Shown: piece after piece, positions 22,621 to 33,681 of the stretch | How positions within the stretch are numbered: position 1 is the stretch's first letter | How the letters are laid out: every line of letters starts with the position of its first letter | Assembly (NCBI GenBank): GCA_916613615.1 | Contig: OU744737.1 | Coordinates: 6,034,001-6,098,000 of the forward strand | Reading direction: 5' to 3' | Source of the DNA: Steromphala cineraria | Taxonomy: Eukaryota > Mollusca > Gastropoda > Trochida > Trochidae | DNA length: 64,000 bases | Notes under the pieces: generated by a model | Database searches by the model: none | Told to the model about the DNA's origin: nothing | Seen by the model: the letters and a program-made list of their open reading frames with translations, nothing else | Translations under genes and position numbers: made by a program

Positions 22621-24733
22621 AGCTCATCAGGACTGAAAGTCCAGATGGGCTTATGGCATGGCCTGTCGTCCGGCGTCCGTCCGTCGTCCGTCCGTAAACT
22701 TTTGACACTTTCGACTTCTCCTCATGAACCATACACACTAGAGAGCTGAAATTGTGTGTACAGGTACCTTAGCATATTGAGATTCTAATTTGTAACTTTG
22801 GTGACCCTGTGACCCCAAATAGGGTCACAGGGGTCACAACTTTATAAACCTATTTTCATCTTCTTGTCCAGTTCCAAAAGGACTAGAGAGTTAAAAATGA
22901 TATGTGCAGACTCCTTGGACAATGGGGATTCTAATTTGTAACTTTGGTGACCATGTGACCACAAATAGGGTCACAGGGGTCACAACTTTAAAAACCTATT
23001 TTCATCTTCTTCTCCAGTTCCAAAAGGACTAGAGAGTTAAAAATGATATGTGCAGACTCCTTGGACAAAGGGGATTCTAATTTGTAACTTTGGTGACCCT
23101 GTGACCCCAAATAGGGTCACAGGGGTCACAACTTTAAAAACCTATTTTCATCTTCTTCTCCAGTTCCAAAAGGTCTAGAGAGTTAATAATGATATGTGCA
23201 GACTCCTTGGCCAATGGGGATTCTAATTTGTAACTTTGGTGACCCTGTGACCACAAATAGGGTCACAGGGGTCACAACCTTAAAAACCTATTTTCATCTT
23301 CTTCTCCAGTTCAAAAAGGACTAGAGAGTTAAAAATGATATGTGCAGACTCCTTGGACAATGGGGATTCTAATTTGTAACTTTGGTGACCCTGTGACCCA
23401 AAATAGGGTCACAGGGGTCACAACCTTAAAAACCTATTTTCATCTTCTTCTTCAGTTCCAAAAGGAGTAGAGAGTTAAAAATGATATGTGCAGACTCCTT
23501 GGACAATGAGGATTCTAATTTGTAACTTTGGTGACCCTGTGACCCCAAATAGGGTCACAGGGGTCACAACTTTAAAAACCTATTTTCATCTTCTTCTCCA
23601 GTTCTAAAAGGACTAGAGAGTTAAAAATGATATGTGCAGACTCCTTGTCCAATGGGGATTCTTAATTGTAGATTTCGTGACCCCATGACCCCAATAGGGT
23701 CACAGGGGTCACAACCTTTAAAACCTATTTCCATCTTCTTCTCCAGTTCCAAAAGGACTAGAGAGTTAAAAATGATATGTGCAGACTCCTTGGACAAAGG
23801 GGATTCTAATTTGTAACTTTGGTGACCCTGTGACCACAAATAGGGTCACAGGGGTCACAACCTTAAAAACCTATTTTTCATCTTCTTTTCCAGTTCTAAA
23901 AGGACTAGAGAGTTAATAATGATATGTGCAGACTCCTTGGCCAATGGGGATTCTAATTTGTAACTTTGGTGACCCTGTGACCACAAATAGGGTCACAGGG
24001 GTCACAACCTTAAAAACCTATTTTTCATCTTCTTTTCCAGTTCTAAAAGGACTAGAGAGTTGAAATTGATATGTGCAATCATTGGCCAATGGGGATTTTA
24101 ATTTGTAACTTTGGTGACCCTGTGACCACAAAAAGGGTCACAGGGGTCACAACCTTCAAACCCTATTTTCATCTTCTTCTCAAGTTCCATAAGGTCTAGA
24201 GAGCTGAAATTATATGTGCAGACTCCTTGGCCAATGGGAATTCTAAATTGTAGATTTCGTGACCCCATGACCCCAATTAGGGTCACAGGGGTCACAACCT
24301 TAAGAACTTATTTTCATGATCATCTTCAGTTCCAAAAGGTCTATTGAGCTGAAAGACTGCATGTAGACTCCTTTGCCAATTGGGATCTTAAACTGTAGGT
24401 TTTGTGACCCCATGACCCCAAATAGGGTCACAGGGATCACAATCTTAAAACCATTTTTTCTCCATTAGATGACAGTCTATGGCAAATTTATTTCTCCTTG
24501 GATATTTCAGTGTGGACTTCTTTCACTGTCTAATATTGGAGATCTAGAAAGTGTTGAATAATAATAAATCATTTGGGTAAGGAAATTTATTCCGAAATCG
24601 TTAAATTTTTTTTGTAATTTTTTTATAGGTTTTCTTGCAATAGATAACATCAGTTTCATTTTTAGCTCATCTGGCCTGTATTAAGCAAAGTTAATATGAT
24701 GCCTGATGAGCTCCAGAGCCAATGGCTCTATTT
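22621..24733 (+). mobile_element. Family A element, copy A5 (duplicate of A1)
   Basis: Same structure as A1 at an offset of 22501, differing by only a couple of bases. Sub-terminal repeats lie at 22621-22631 and 24702-24712, and the terminal hairpin at 24715-24729. Confidence 0.75.
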
Positions 24734-25235
24734 TTGGTATTTTCAACTTCTTTGTGTTTTATTTTCGGTCTATTTCATGGAATTGTATCTTTATTGGGAT
24801 ATGTCATGTTCTGGTGACTCTTGTTTTATTAAATCCATCATGCAGAAACGTCTGCTCACAATAAACCAGTTCTTTTTTTATCTAAATAAAAAAGGTTTAG
24901 GTACTTAACCAGTTTTAGTCGGTATGCAAATCCCTTGTCCCTGAGCAGAAATCTTCGACAGAATGTTTTAGAGGTTTACCAGTCGAGTTTTGAGTGTGTA
25001 TTAATGGTAAAACAGTTGCACAAACTGAGCCGGTACAAAGGACATTGTTCATACACGCTGATCGCACTATGACTCCTGCTACCGCTAATCAATCTTACAT
25101 GTATTACCTGTTATATACATCGTTACTTATACTCATAAATGTAGGGACCAAACATTAACAATGTTTTCTTATAGCAAAAAGGATATTGAAATAATCAAAA
25201 TGATGGATGCTGTTTTAACGTCCAAACTAAGCAGC

Positions 25236-25436
25236 GACATACATTAGTTTTGTTAAAGACATAAATTAGTTTTGTGAAAGACATAAATTAGTTTTGTGAA
25301 AGACATAAATTAGTTTTGTGAAAGACATAAATTAGTTTTGTTAAAGACATAAATTGGTTTTGTTAAAGACATAAATTAGTTTTGTGAAAGACATAAATTA
25401 GTTTTGTTAAAGACATAAATTAGTTTTGTGAAAGAC
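25236..25436. repeat. 22-bp tandem array (duplicate)
   Basis: Unit order and number match 2735-2935. Confidence 0.9.
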
Positions 25437-25630
25437 GAGATTCTGGGGCTACATTCTGGCTGCAGCAGTGATTCTTCGTTTGCAACGGATGGAAGTAAAC
25501 GACAGAAGGTCCTCACTATCATTTAAAATGGCGAGTTACAGTGACACATCCTTGAAATGACTTTGCATAAGCATACAAACGTTGCCACTGACAATGCAAG
25601 CACTTTTCAAACGGTTGATTAATATATGAA

Positions 25631-27366
25631 TCAGCGCGGGTGTGAGGGGGGTCAGCGCGGGTGTGAGGGAGTCGGCGCGGGTGTGAGGGAGTCGGCGCGG
25701 GTGTGAGGGAGTCAGCGCAGGTGTGAGGGAGTCAGCGCGGGTGTGAGGGAGTCGGCGCGGGTGTGAGAGAGTCGGCGCGGGTGTGAGGGAGTCAGCGCGG
25801 GTGTGAGGGAGTCAGCGCAGGTGTGAGGGAGTCAGCGCGGGTGTGAGGGAGTCGGCGCGGGTGTGAGGGAGTCAGCGCGGGTGTGAGGGGGTCAGCGCAG
25901 GTGTGAGGGGATCAGTGCGAGTGTGAGAGAGTCAGCGCGGGTGTGAGGGAGTCAGCGCAGGTGTGAGGGGAACAGCGCGGGTGTGAGGGGGTCAGCACGG
26001 GTGTGAGGGAGTCAGCGCGGGTGTGAGGGGGTCAGCGCGGGTGTGAGAGAGTCAGCGCGGGTGTGAGGGAGTCAGCGCGGGTGTGAGGGGAACAGTGCGG
26101 ATGTGAGGGAGTCAGCGCGGGTGTGAGGGAGTCAGCGCGGGTGTGAGGGAGTCGGCGCGGGTGTGAGGGAGTCGGCGCGGGGGTGAGGGAGTCAGCGCGG
26201 GTGTGAGGGAGTCAGCGCGGGTGTGAGGGAGTCAGCGCGGGTGTGAGGGAGTCAGCGCGGGTGTGAGGGAGTCAGCGCGGGTGTGAGGGAGTCAGAGCAG
26301 GGGTGAGAGAGAGTCAGAGCAGGGGTGAGAGGGAGTCAGAGCAGGGGTGAGAGGGAGTCAGCGCGGGTGTGAGGGAGTCAGCACGGGTGTGAGGGAGTCA
26401 GAGCAGGGGTGTGAGGGAGTCAGCGCGGGTGTGAGGGAGTCAGCGCGGGTGTGAGGGAGTCAGCACGGGTGTGAGGGAGTCAGAGCAGGGGTGAGAGAGA
26501 GTCAGAGCAGGGGTGAGAGAGAGTCAGAGCAGGGGTGAGAGAGGCAGTGCGAGTGTGAGAGAGTCAGCGCGGGTGTGAGGGAGTCAGCGCAGGTGTGAGG
26601 GAGTCAGCGCGGGTGTGAGGGAGTCAGAGCAGGGGTGAGGGAGGCAGTGCGAGTGTGAGGGAGTCAGCGCAGGTGTGAGGGAGTCAGCGCGGGTGTGAGG
26701 GGGACAGCGCGGGTGTGAGGGAGTCAGCCCGGGTGTGAGGGAGTCAGCGCGTGTGTGAGGGAGTCAGCGCGGGTGTGAGGGAGTCAGCGCGGGTGTGAGG
26801 GAGTCAGAGCAGGGGTGAGAGAGAGTCAGAGCAGGGGTGAGAGGGAGTCAGCGCGGGTGTGAGAGAGAGTCAGAGCAGGGGTGAGAGAGAGTCAGAGCAG
26901 GGGTGAGAGAGAGTCAGAGCAGGGGTGAGAGAGAGTCAGAGCAGGGGTGAGAGAGAGTCAGAGCAGGGGTGAGAGAGAGTCAGAGCAGGGGTGTGAGAGA
27001 GAGTCAGAGCAGGGGTGAGAGGGAGTCAGCGCGGGTGTGAGAGAGTCAGAGCAGGGGTGAGAGAGAGTCAGAGCAGGGGTGAGAGAGAGTCAGAGCAGGG
27101 GTGAGAGAGAGTCAGAGCAGGGGTGAGAGAGAGTCAGAGCAGGGGTGTGAGGGAGTCAGAGCAGGGGTGAGAGAGAGTCAGAGCAGGGGTGAGAGAGAGT
27201 CAGAGCAGGGGTGAGAGAGGCAGCGCGGGTGTGAGAGAGGCAGCGCGGGTGTGAGGGAGTCAGCGCAGGTGTGAGGGGATCAGTGCGAGTGTGAGAGAGT
27301 CAGAGCAGGGGTGAGAGAGGCAGCGCGGGGGTGAGGGGAACAGCGCCGGGTAAGAGTCAGCACGGG
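25631..27366. repeat. G-rich 20/22-bp minisatellite (duplicate, rearranged)
   Basis: Same array as 3130-4867, but with one extra 20-bp unit near 25950-25980, one unit fewer near 26090-26160, one 2-bp contraction near 27045 and about ten point differences, for a net length change of only 2 bp. Confidence 0.97.
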
Positions 27367-28129
27367 TTTGCAGTAGAAAAGAATTCACAAAGACCACAAA
27401 TGAGAAAACAACCAGAACGAGGGCAGGAAAAATTGACACTGAGAGAAACTGTCTGTAAAGAAGATGAGTCGTGAGGGATTTTGCTTGTGAAAACTCTTTT
27501 AAACATCACTTTATGGGGCTAGAAGGTTGATTAAATAGCTGCTCGGACTTGCAGAATGAAAATACGCAGTAGAAATTGACCCTCAGATTATATCAGCAGT
27601 GAAAATGCTATCAAAAGATACCTATTGAAAAACAGCAGGGAAGGTAAATTCAAAAATTGAGCATTGAAATTCAGATGTGAAGGTTGCCTCCCCAAATAAA
27701 TGGTCAGTGAAAGAAATTTCTAGAATGTGTACATTAATAATAGAAGTACAATCATGTTTTCGACATCCCTCACTGAAGAAAGCAGCAAAATTGGCTTTTA
27801 GAACGTCACAACAATTATCTACTTGTCGTTATTCTCTGTAAAATCCCAAGGTAAATATACCACAAAATTATAAAATCTTCAGAGTGGTGACCTATTCTCC
27901 GATACAGATAACACCTTCTGATTACTTACACACTAGCTCCTTTGTTTTGTTTGATCATTCATTTTTCATACTCATACTGTCTGTGTAATGCATGTGCCGA
28001 GATGTTCATGTGAATCGATGACAACTTGATTTCCGAAATTTATTCAAATTAAAAGTTTGCTTTGCAAATCAAAGATTGTCAAAAAAATTGCAATTTACAA
28101 ATACAAGACATTTATTAACTTTGCATTCT
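27367..28129. other. Non-coding spacer (duplicate)
   Basis: Matches 4868-5630 with no difference seen; no gene. Confidence 0.5.
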
Positions 28130-28200
28130 AAGCAAAGGATCGAACGAGTGACCTCTTGATTTCAAGCTAGGTGACTTATCCATTAGGCCACGGAGGCCTG
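28130..28200 (-). pseudogene. tRNA-like relic (duplicate)
   Basis: Same sequence as 5631-5701, with A box and B box intact and the acceptor stem broken. Confidence 0.6.
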
Positions 28201-28435
28201 TTGAAATACAGGCCATTTTTATGATTAAATGTCAATTTTTTCCCGAGATTAAACATCACTCTTAATGATTGTTTATAGATTTTGATAATTCATTTTCATT
28301 TCATTTGTACCAAATATTTATATTCATATTAAATCAAGTTTTTTTGTTATTTGTATTCATATTAATCTATTGTGGTAGCTTGTACGGTCCCGCATGGATT
28401 GCACGTCTGCACGAGAGGGTCATGCCAATGTCAGC

Positions 28436-28730
28436 TACCGTATTTCCTCAAAAACAAGCCGGGGCTCGAATAGAGGCCGGGGGTATGGGTGTTTAAATTA
28501 AATACACGTCGGGTCTCGAAAAGACACCGGGTCTCAAATAAACGCCGGGTGATAAATTGATTAATTAATGCTCCCGTAGTTGAATTGAAATAAACTGTTT
28601 CCCATTTACATCATCTATAATATTTGTTTCCTACTAAAAAATAAATAGACGCCAGTCTCAAATACACGCGGGGGGTAAAGGGGGTCTGAAAAAATACACG
28701 CCAGGGGCGTCTATTTGAGGAAATACGGTA
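28436..28730. mobile_element. 295-bp MITE (duplicate)
   Basis: Same 15-bp perfect TIRs as 5937-6231. Confidence 0.9.
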
Positions 28731-29431
28731 CTTGAAATAGACATTGTTTCTCCAATCAGAGTCAATTTTTCAACTTCTCATTATATATAAAAACAGTTAT
28801 GCATTTCAGTATTATCAAAACTGATGTTATGTTGAAAATGGATGAATATAGTGTTGAGCTCGTGTGTAAAATAGTTACCGACCTCGACCTCGGGTTGCAG
28901 AGAAAAGTAAATTCCCAATATATTTCCAAAATAAACAGACATGACATCAATCCAGTTCCTTCCTTCATCTGAACATCCACAAGATAAAAAAAACACCTCC
29001 GTCTAACCTTGTTAGACATCTGGTCTCTAAACTTTATTATCTGAAGTCCTTGTTCAGAATATACAGCTTTTAAACAGAACTTTGCACACAGAGCTTAACA
29101 GCAGGATGACTGAACGCCCAGACTGACGAATTAACCACGCTACAGCTCACCCTCTGCGGTGACCCTCCCAAAGCTGTCCTAACAAAGGGTTTCGACAGCA
29201 GCCAAACATGGTCACAACAACGGAATACACTTTTACGACACGCTGAAAAGCTCTTTTTGCCACACATTAAACCACATTTAAAATGTTCATTAACGTGTCA
29301 ATGAATTGTAAAAAATCAGAATCTTAAACCTATTACAAGACGAACATACAAGTTAGCATGGTAAAGAATACCAATGCACTTAAATTTGGAGGTCCAGCAA
29401 ACTGCATTGAATTTGGGAGGTTTACATCTAA

Positions 29432-29445
29432 CCCCCCCCCCCCCC
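29432..29445. repeat. Poly-C tract (14 C)
   Basis: Shorter version of the tract at 6933-6955. Confidence 0.9.
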
Positions 29446-29810
29446 TCCCTCCTCCTCTTAAGGATAAGGCCTCTTTAAGGCCGAATGACTTAAGAATTTT
29501 GAACGATGTACAACACAATTCTGCTGTAACTCATAGGGCCCTCATAAAAAAATTAATAAAACTGGTATCAATTGCCCGTCTGTGAATCTAGATGTGTCTG
29601 ATGTGATGCAGAATGTGACGCGGTTCAAATGTCACTCTTGTAAAGTAAAAAACAAAATCTATTTGAAATGCCTTAAAAATAAGAATAGAAATTGTTGGTT
29701 GATTGTAAGAATAAAACAATTGTTCGTTCCGAAACCCATGTTACCACAGCGTCCCAAAATAAGGTGACGTAACACCATAACATCCATTGACATTGACAGC
29801 TGCGCCACCT

Positions 29811-29832
29811 CCCCCCCCCCCCCCCCCCCCCC
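29811..29832. repeat. Poly-C tract (22 C) next to the duplication edge
   Basis: Lies about 16 bp right of the point where similarity between the duplication copies ends; absent from copy 1. The Gly-rich minus-strand frames across it are homopolymer artefacts. Confidence 0.9.
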
Positions 29833-30864
29833 AAACCACAATCATATACACAACACACATGCAAATATTGGTTATTTTATGGACGCTTCTCGTGTAATAT
29901 ATACACGATCTTTCAATGGGAAAAGCAATACAATTACTGTTTCTTGAAATTAACTGAGGATACTATATCATCATTCTCCGATACACACATCAAAGCTATT
30001 CTTAAACCACAAAACTGTTTTCAATGCTCATAGCAAGTACCATAGTATTACAGGAGATGTGGATGTTATTTCGTTTCTGCAGCCGATCGACAAGATACAA
30101 CATCCTGCTCATCACACGCGGCAAATGCATGTGAATAATTCGGATGCATTCCAAACCACGCCAAAGCCAACTGTGTTTGTATTCTAATTAATGAAGAGGC
30201 ACAACCATGTCACTCTTTTAATTGTCTGTCGTCTTCTTCTATCAAAACCATTCATATAAACCAATCGCTGCTAAGTATTTCTTTCAGTCCTTGGCTCAGC
30301 GTACCATACGCTTTCCAAACATATCACGCTTTCCGCAAAACTTCTCACACATACTTATCGCCATCCTCTTTCACCCCCGTCGCTCTCCATACCCGCTACA
30401 AAAATCTGCAACTAGCTCCGCTCAAACCTCTTTCGCTGCTTCAAAACATATCCCTCTGCTTTTCCAAACTGCTCACATCCTCAATATGCATTATTCGAAA
30501 ATCACAACCTGTCGTCAGGAAGACATCCCCTTGACTCCAAAACAAGACGTCCATGCTTCGCTCGCTAATATTTTGCCCCGTTTCAAAGTCCTAAATATTA
30601 ACCTTGTGTGAAACGTCTTCAATCAAACTGGGTTTTTATTTCACCACAATTTTGCAAACATAGTATTCAATTATTGCTGACTGTCTTTCTGCTACTGTCA
30701 TACCAGTGACAGGATATCAGTTCGTTAAATAAAGCCTTATGCAGATGTCAGAGAACGTCTTTAAACAAGTAAGCCTGTTAATTACACCTCTTGTCTGGCC
30801 CACATTGCAGTATTGTCATGTGTCAAGACAGATGACAGATATATGTTACTTGTTACTAGGACCG
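29833..30864. other. Non-coding stretch with one unconvincing frame
   Basis: Contains a 129-codon plus-strand frame at 30222-30611, rich in Ser, Phe and Ile, with no recognised domain, no strong start context and no flanking splice pattern. The rest is AT-rich. Confidence 0.35.
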
Positions 30865-31420
30865 TATCAGGTCAGTCCGGCAGGGGTGCTGGCTTTCCCC
30901 CCACCCTTTACCTTGTAGCACTGGAGCCTCTGTTAAATAAAAATCGGAAAAGTAAATAAATTGTTGGTTTAAAATTACCAGGTTCAAGCGCTTCACCAAA
31001 GATATCTGCCTTTGCTGATGATGGACTGGTATTTTGTACAATTGATGCTTCGATTCGGGCACTTTTAAAAATGTGTACAAGCTTTGGCAAAGCATCAGGG
31101 TCAAACATAAATTATTCTAAAACAAATGGCATATTTATTGGGAAATGGAAATCTAGATGCGACCGTTCCTTCGGAACATCTTCCATTGACCAGTCAAATA
31201 TGTTAGGTGTAATAACATACAACAATGTTTCAAGTGATGATCAAATCCTCCCTGTACTATCTAAACTTCGTAAAGTGTTAAACCTTCTATATATTGGGAA
31301 AACAATAATGTGCAATATTCTGGGTTGAGCTAAATTGTGGTACCGTGGAGCAGTTATCCCAATGTCAAACTCTTTCAGAGGGAGCCTATCAGGTGCTCCG
31401 TTTTGTATAAATCCATTATA
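30865..31420 (+). pseudogene. LINE reverse-transcriptase relic (L1/Tx1-like)
   Basis: In one plus-strand frame, YLVALEPLL is followed by GLKLPG and then SAFADDGLVFC, a match to the catalytic F/YxDD box of non-LTR reverse transcriptases. Next come the thumb-side SGSNINYSKTNG and FIGKWKSR, and a late segment with IGKTIMCNILG, a stop, then AKLWYRGAVIPM. This order matches L1/Tx1-type LINEs. Stops near 30950 and 31326 and the missing finger and endonuclease parts show it is a 5'-truncated, dead copy. It acted by copying its own RNA into DNA at a nicked site. It ends close to an ACGT-palindrome array. Confidence 0.85.
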
Positions 31421-31549
31421 GAGGGAAGGGTTGGGGCTTACACATATACTTTCCAAATAGAAATCAATGCAGCTAAAACATCTACAATCTCTTACTAAAG
31501 AAATCAGCAAAGTTGACATAGTTTTCAAAGTAACAGCTATCCCAGCAGG

Positions 31550-31860
31550 CATTTTAACGTTGAACCAACGTTGAAACAACGTCGTTTATCAACGTTGAAT
31601 TGACGTCGAATTTTGATTGGATTTGAAATTTGCCGCGACGTCGAAACCTGACGTTGTTTCGACGTAGAAATGACGTTAATAGATACGACGTCGCAACAAC
31701 GTTGGTATAACGTTGTTTTGACGTATATACGATATTGTATCAACGTTGAAACAACGTTTTATTGACGTATTTTTAACGCGACATCAACGTCGATACAACA
31801 TGGCTTTAACATTGATACAACGTTGATACGATGTTGCTGCAACGTTGGTAAAAAGTTAAT
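31550..31860. repeat. Array of AACGTT / GACGTC palindromic motifs
   Basis: About 20 short palindromes (AACGTT, GACGTC, AACGTC) at irregular 8-20 bp spacing in sequence of the form GTTGAAACAACGTCG, with many inverted pairs. It reads as one ancient degenerate palindromic satellite. Frames across it have no protein signal. Confidence 0.85.
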
Positions 31861-33681
31861 CCCATTTCTAATGATGCTGAATAGGTATGATGAGAGACGT
31901 TTTTCAATGTATATAACACTGCAGAGAATCATAGAGACCGGAATCGTATCATAAAAAAATATGGTATATCGTCGGGAATAGCTGTATCAATTAGCTGGTA
32001 TCAATTCAACCAACAAATTAACAAGTCAAAAACAAACCGAGATAATGTTTACATAAATGTTTATTAATATCTTATACATTTCTATGAAAAGCCTTATCAT
32101 GTATTCTTGTATATGTTTCTTCACAGCGTTGGCCATCAGCAAAGTTCTGTACAAAAGAAAGATAAAAGTAAATGAAGTGAAAAATCAATCACATCATGAT
32201 ATATCGATCCCTTATCAAATATGTGCTAATAACTTGTTCTGCTCTTTTGAATCCTGCCTTGAATGACTTTTGTGTGCATTGTAACTGATTTATTGTTTAA
32301 TTGTTAACTTATTTAACATTTGAAACCGGTAAAATAAAACTGAAATGAATGTCGATTGGCATTTACAACAGTATACACTATACATACCTGAGGGTAGTTT
32401 GACAGATCATGCACGTGCATGCATATATCTTCTGTCCTTCGCCAGTTTCCATTCTCCAGCTCTCTCCTCCCTCTCAATCGGCAGACTCTGAGAAAAGTTT
32501 ATAATATATTCAATCATGTATTATATTCAAATATAAACAATACTGTAATATCCTAACACATTTCTTTAAAAAACTTCTTGATTCGTGGATTCCTTCAAAC
32601 ATAACTGTAATGGAAGTGAAAAGGTGTCAGTGAGGAATTTGCCTTAAAATTAATTTGTATATATACAGTATTATACACATTATAATTATACAATGAATCG
32701 TACATGTAGGACTAAGGTTCAAGCTTAAGTGAGTTGATATCAATCTTAGTCATATAGATATAATGCTAAACTGTCATGCATTAAAATATTAGATGGTCTG
32801 GTCACTGGTAATATTGTGTTTTGCAAGGAAATAAACAATTGAAAACGAATTTCATCCATCAACACTCAACAGTTCAGAAAAAAGTATGTGGTATATGCCA
32901 TCACTCCGTCATACTTGAACATAATTATATGATTAGTCTGATACAAAATTAATAAAGTTAACAATGAAAATAAAATCAATTTAATATAGCTGGAGCCCTT
33001 CTTGTTCTTAAATACGGGCGTATAATTTCTACTTTTGGCAAATGATATTTCAGTTACGGTATTATTATTAAATACCAATTACATATATACTGTAGGCCAA
33101 CATGTACATGTATAAATGTGCAAATAGTATGACGCAATGCGGAACAACATTATTACAACAAACCTAACTTATTAAACGTATATAAGTAGCCATATCTTTC
33201 TATGACGTGATCATAGTTCAAGTGACGGAGTCATTCAAATAATTGATCAAAATTATATAGTTTTAAACTGAGATGATTGCCAATCTATCCGGTTTGAACA
33301 CAACCCTTTTCATGATCTTTTTCCTACAAAAATAATACGGGACTTTATGCTATGCCACAACACTGTATGGAGTTCAACAATGTTGCGGACACAAGTTGAA
33401 TGACAGCAGAAGTTTTGAACCTATGACTTTCTTTTATCATTGTGACTCACTTAACTAATTAAACAAATGTTATTTTTCAAATAATAGTTTAATATTAGTG
33501 CTATAATAATATATAATCGTACTAGATCTACAGTTGCCTTGGCACTAGGCCTAGGCCAACAGAAGTCAACGAGATGCGTTCAAATTTTGACGTGTCTAGT
33601 GTAATTTCAAAAATAGGTTATAAATAAACAAAATGTTGTATTCATCTTTGCAATATTGATTTACTAACTCTGGAAATTATA
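31861..33681. other. AT-rich stretch without a supported gene
   Basis: Frames of up to 70 codons, none recognisable; no RNA gene or clear repeat seen. Confidence 0.55.

Larger units (their letters stand above)
22502..29795. repeat. Segmental duplication, copy 2
   Basis: Second copy of the 1-7305 block in the same orientation. Here the sequence to the left is visible and shows the block starting inside a different repeat (a microsatellite-headed ~150-bp family at 22252-22620), so the true left boundary cannot be fixed from this window. The minisatellite inside has gained one 20-bp unit and lost another relative to copy 1, and the first poly-C run has 14 C instead of 23. Confidence 0.97.

Noticed and set aside
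30222..30611. 129-codon plus-strand frame
   Set aside because: No recognised domain, non-ATG-type start context, and composition typical of translated AT-rich DNA. Kept only as a note in the spacer entry.
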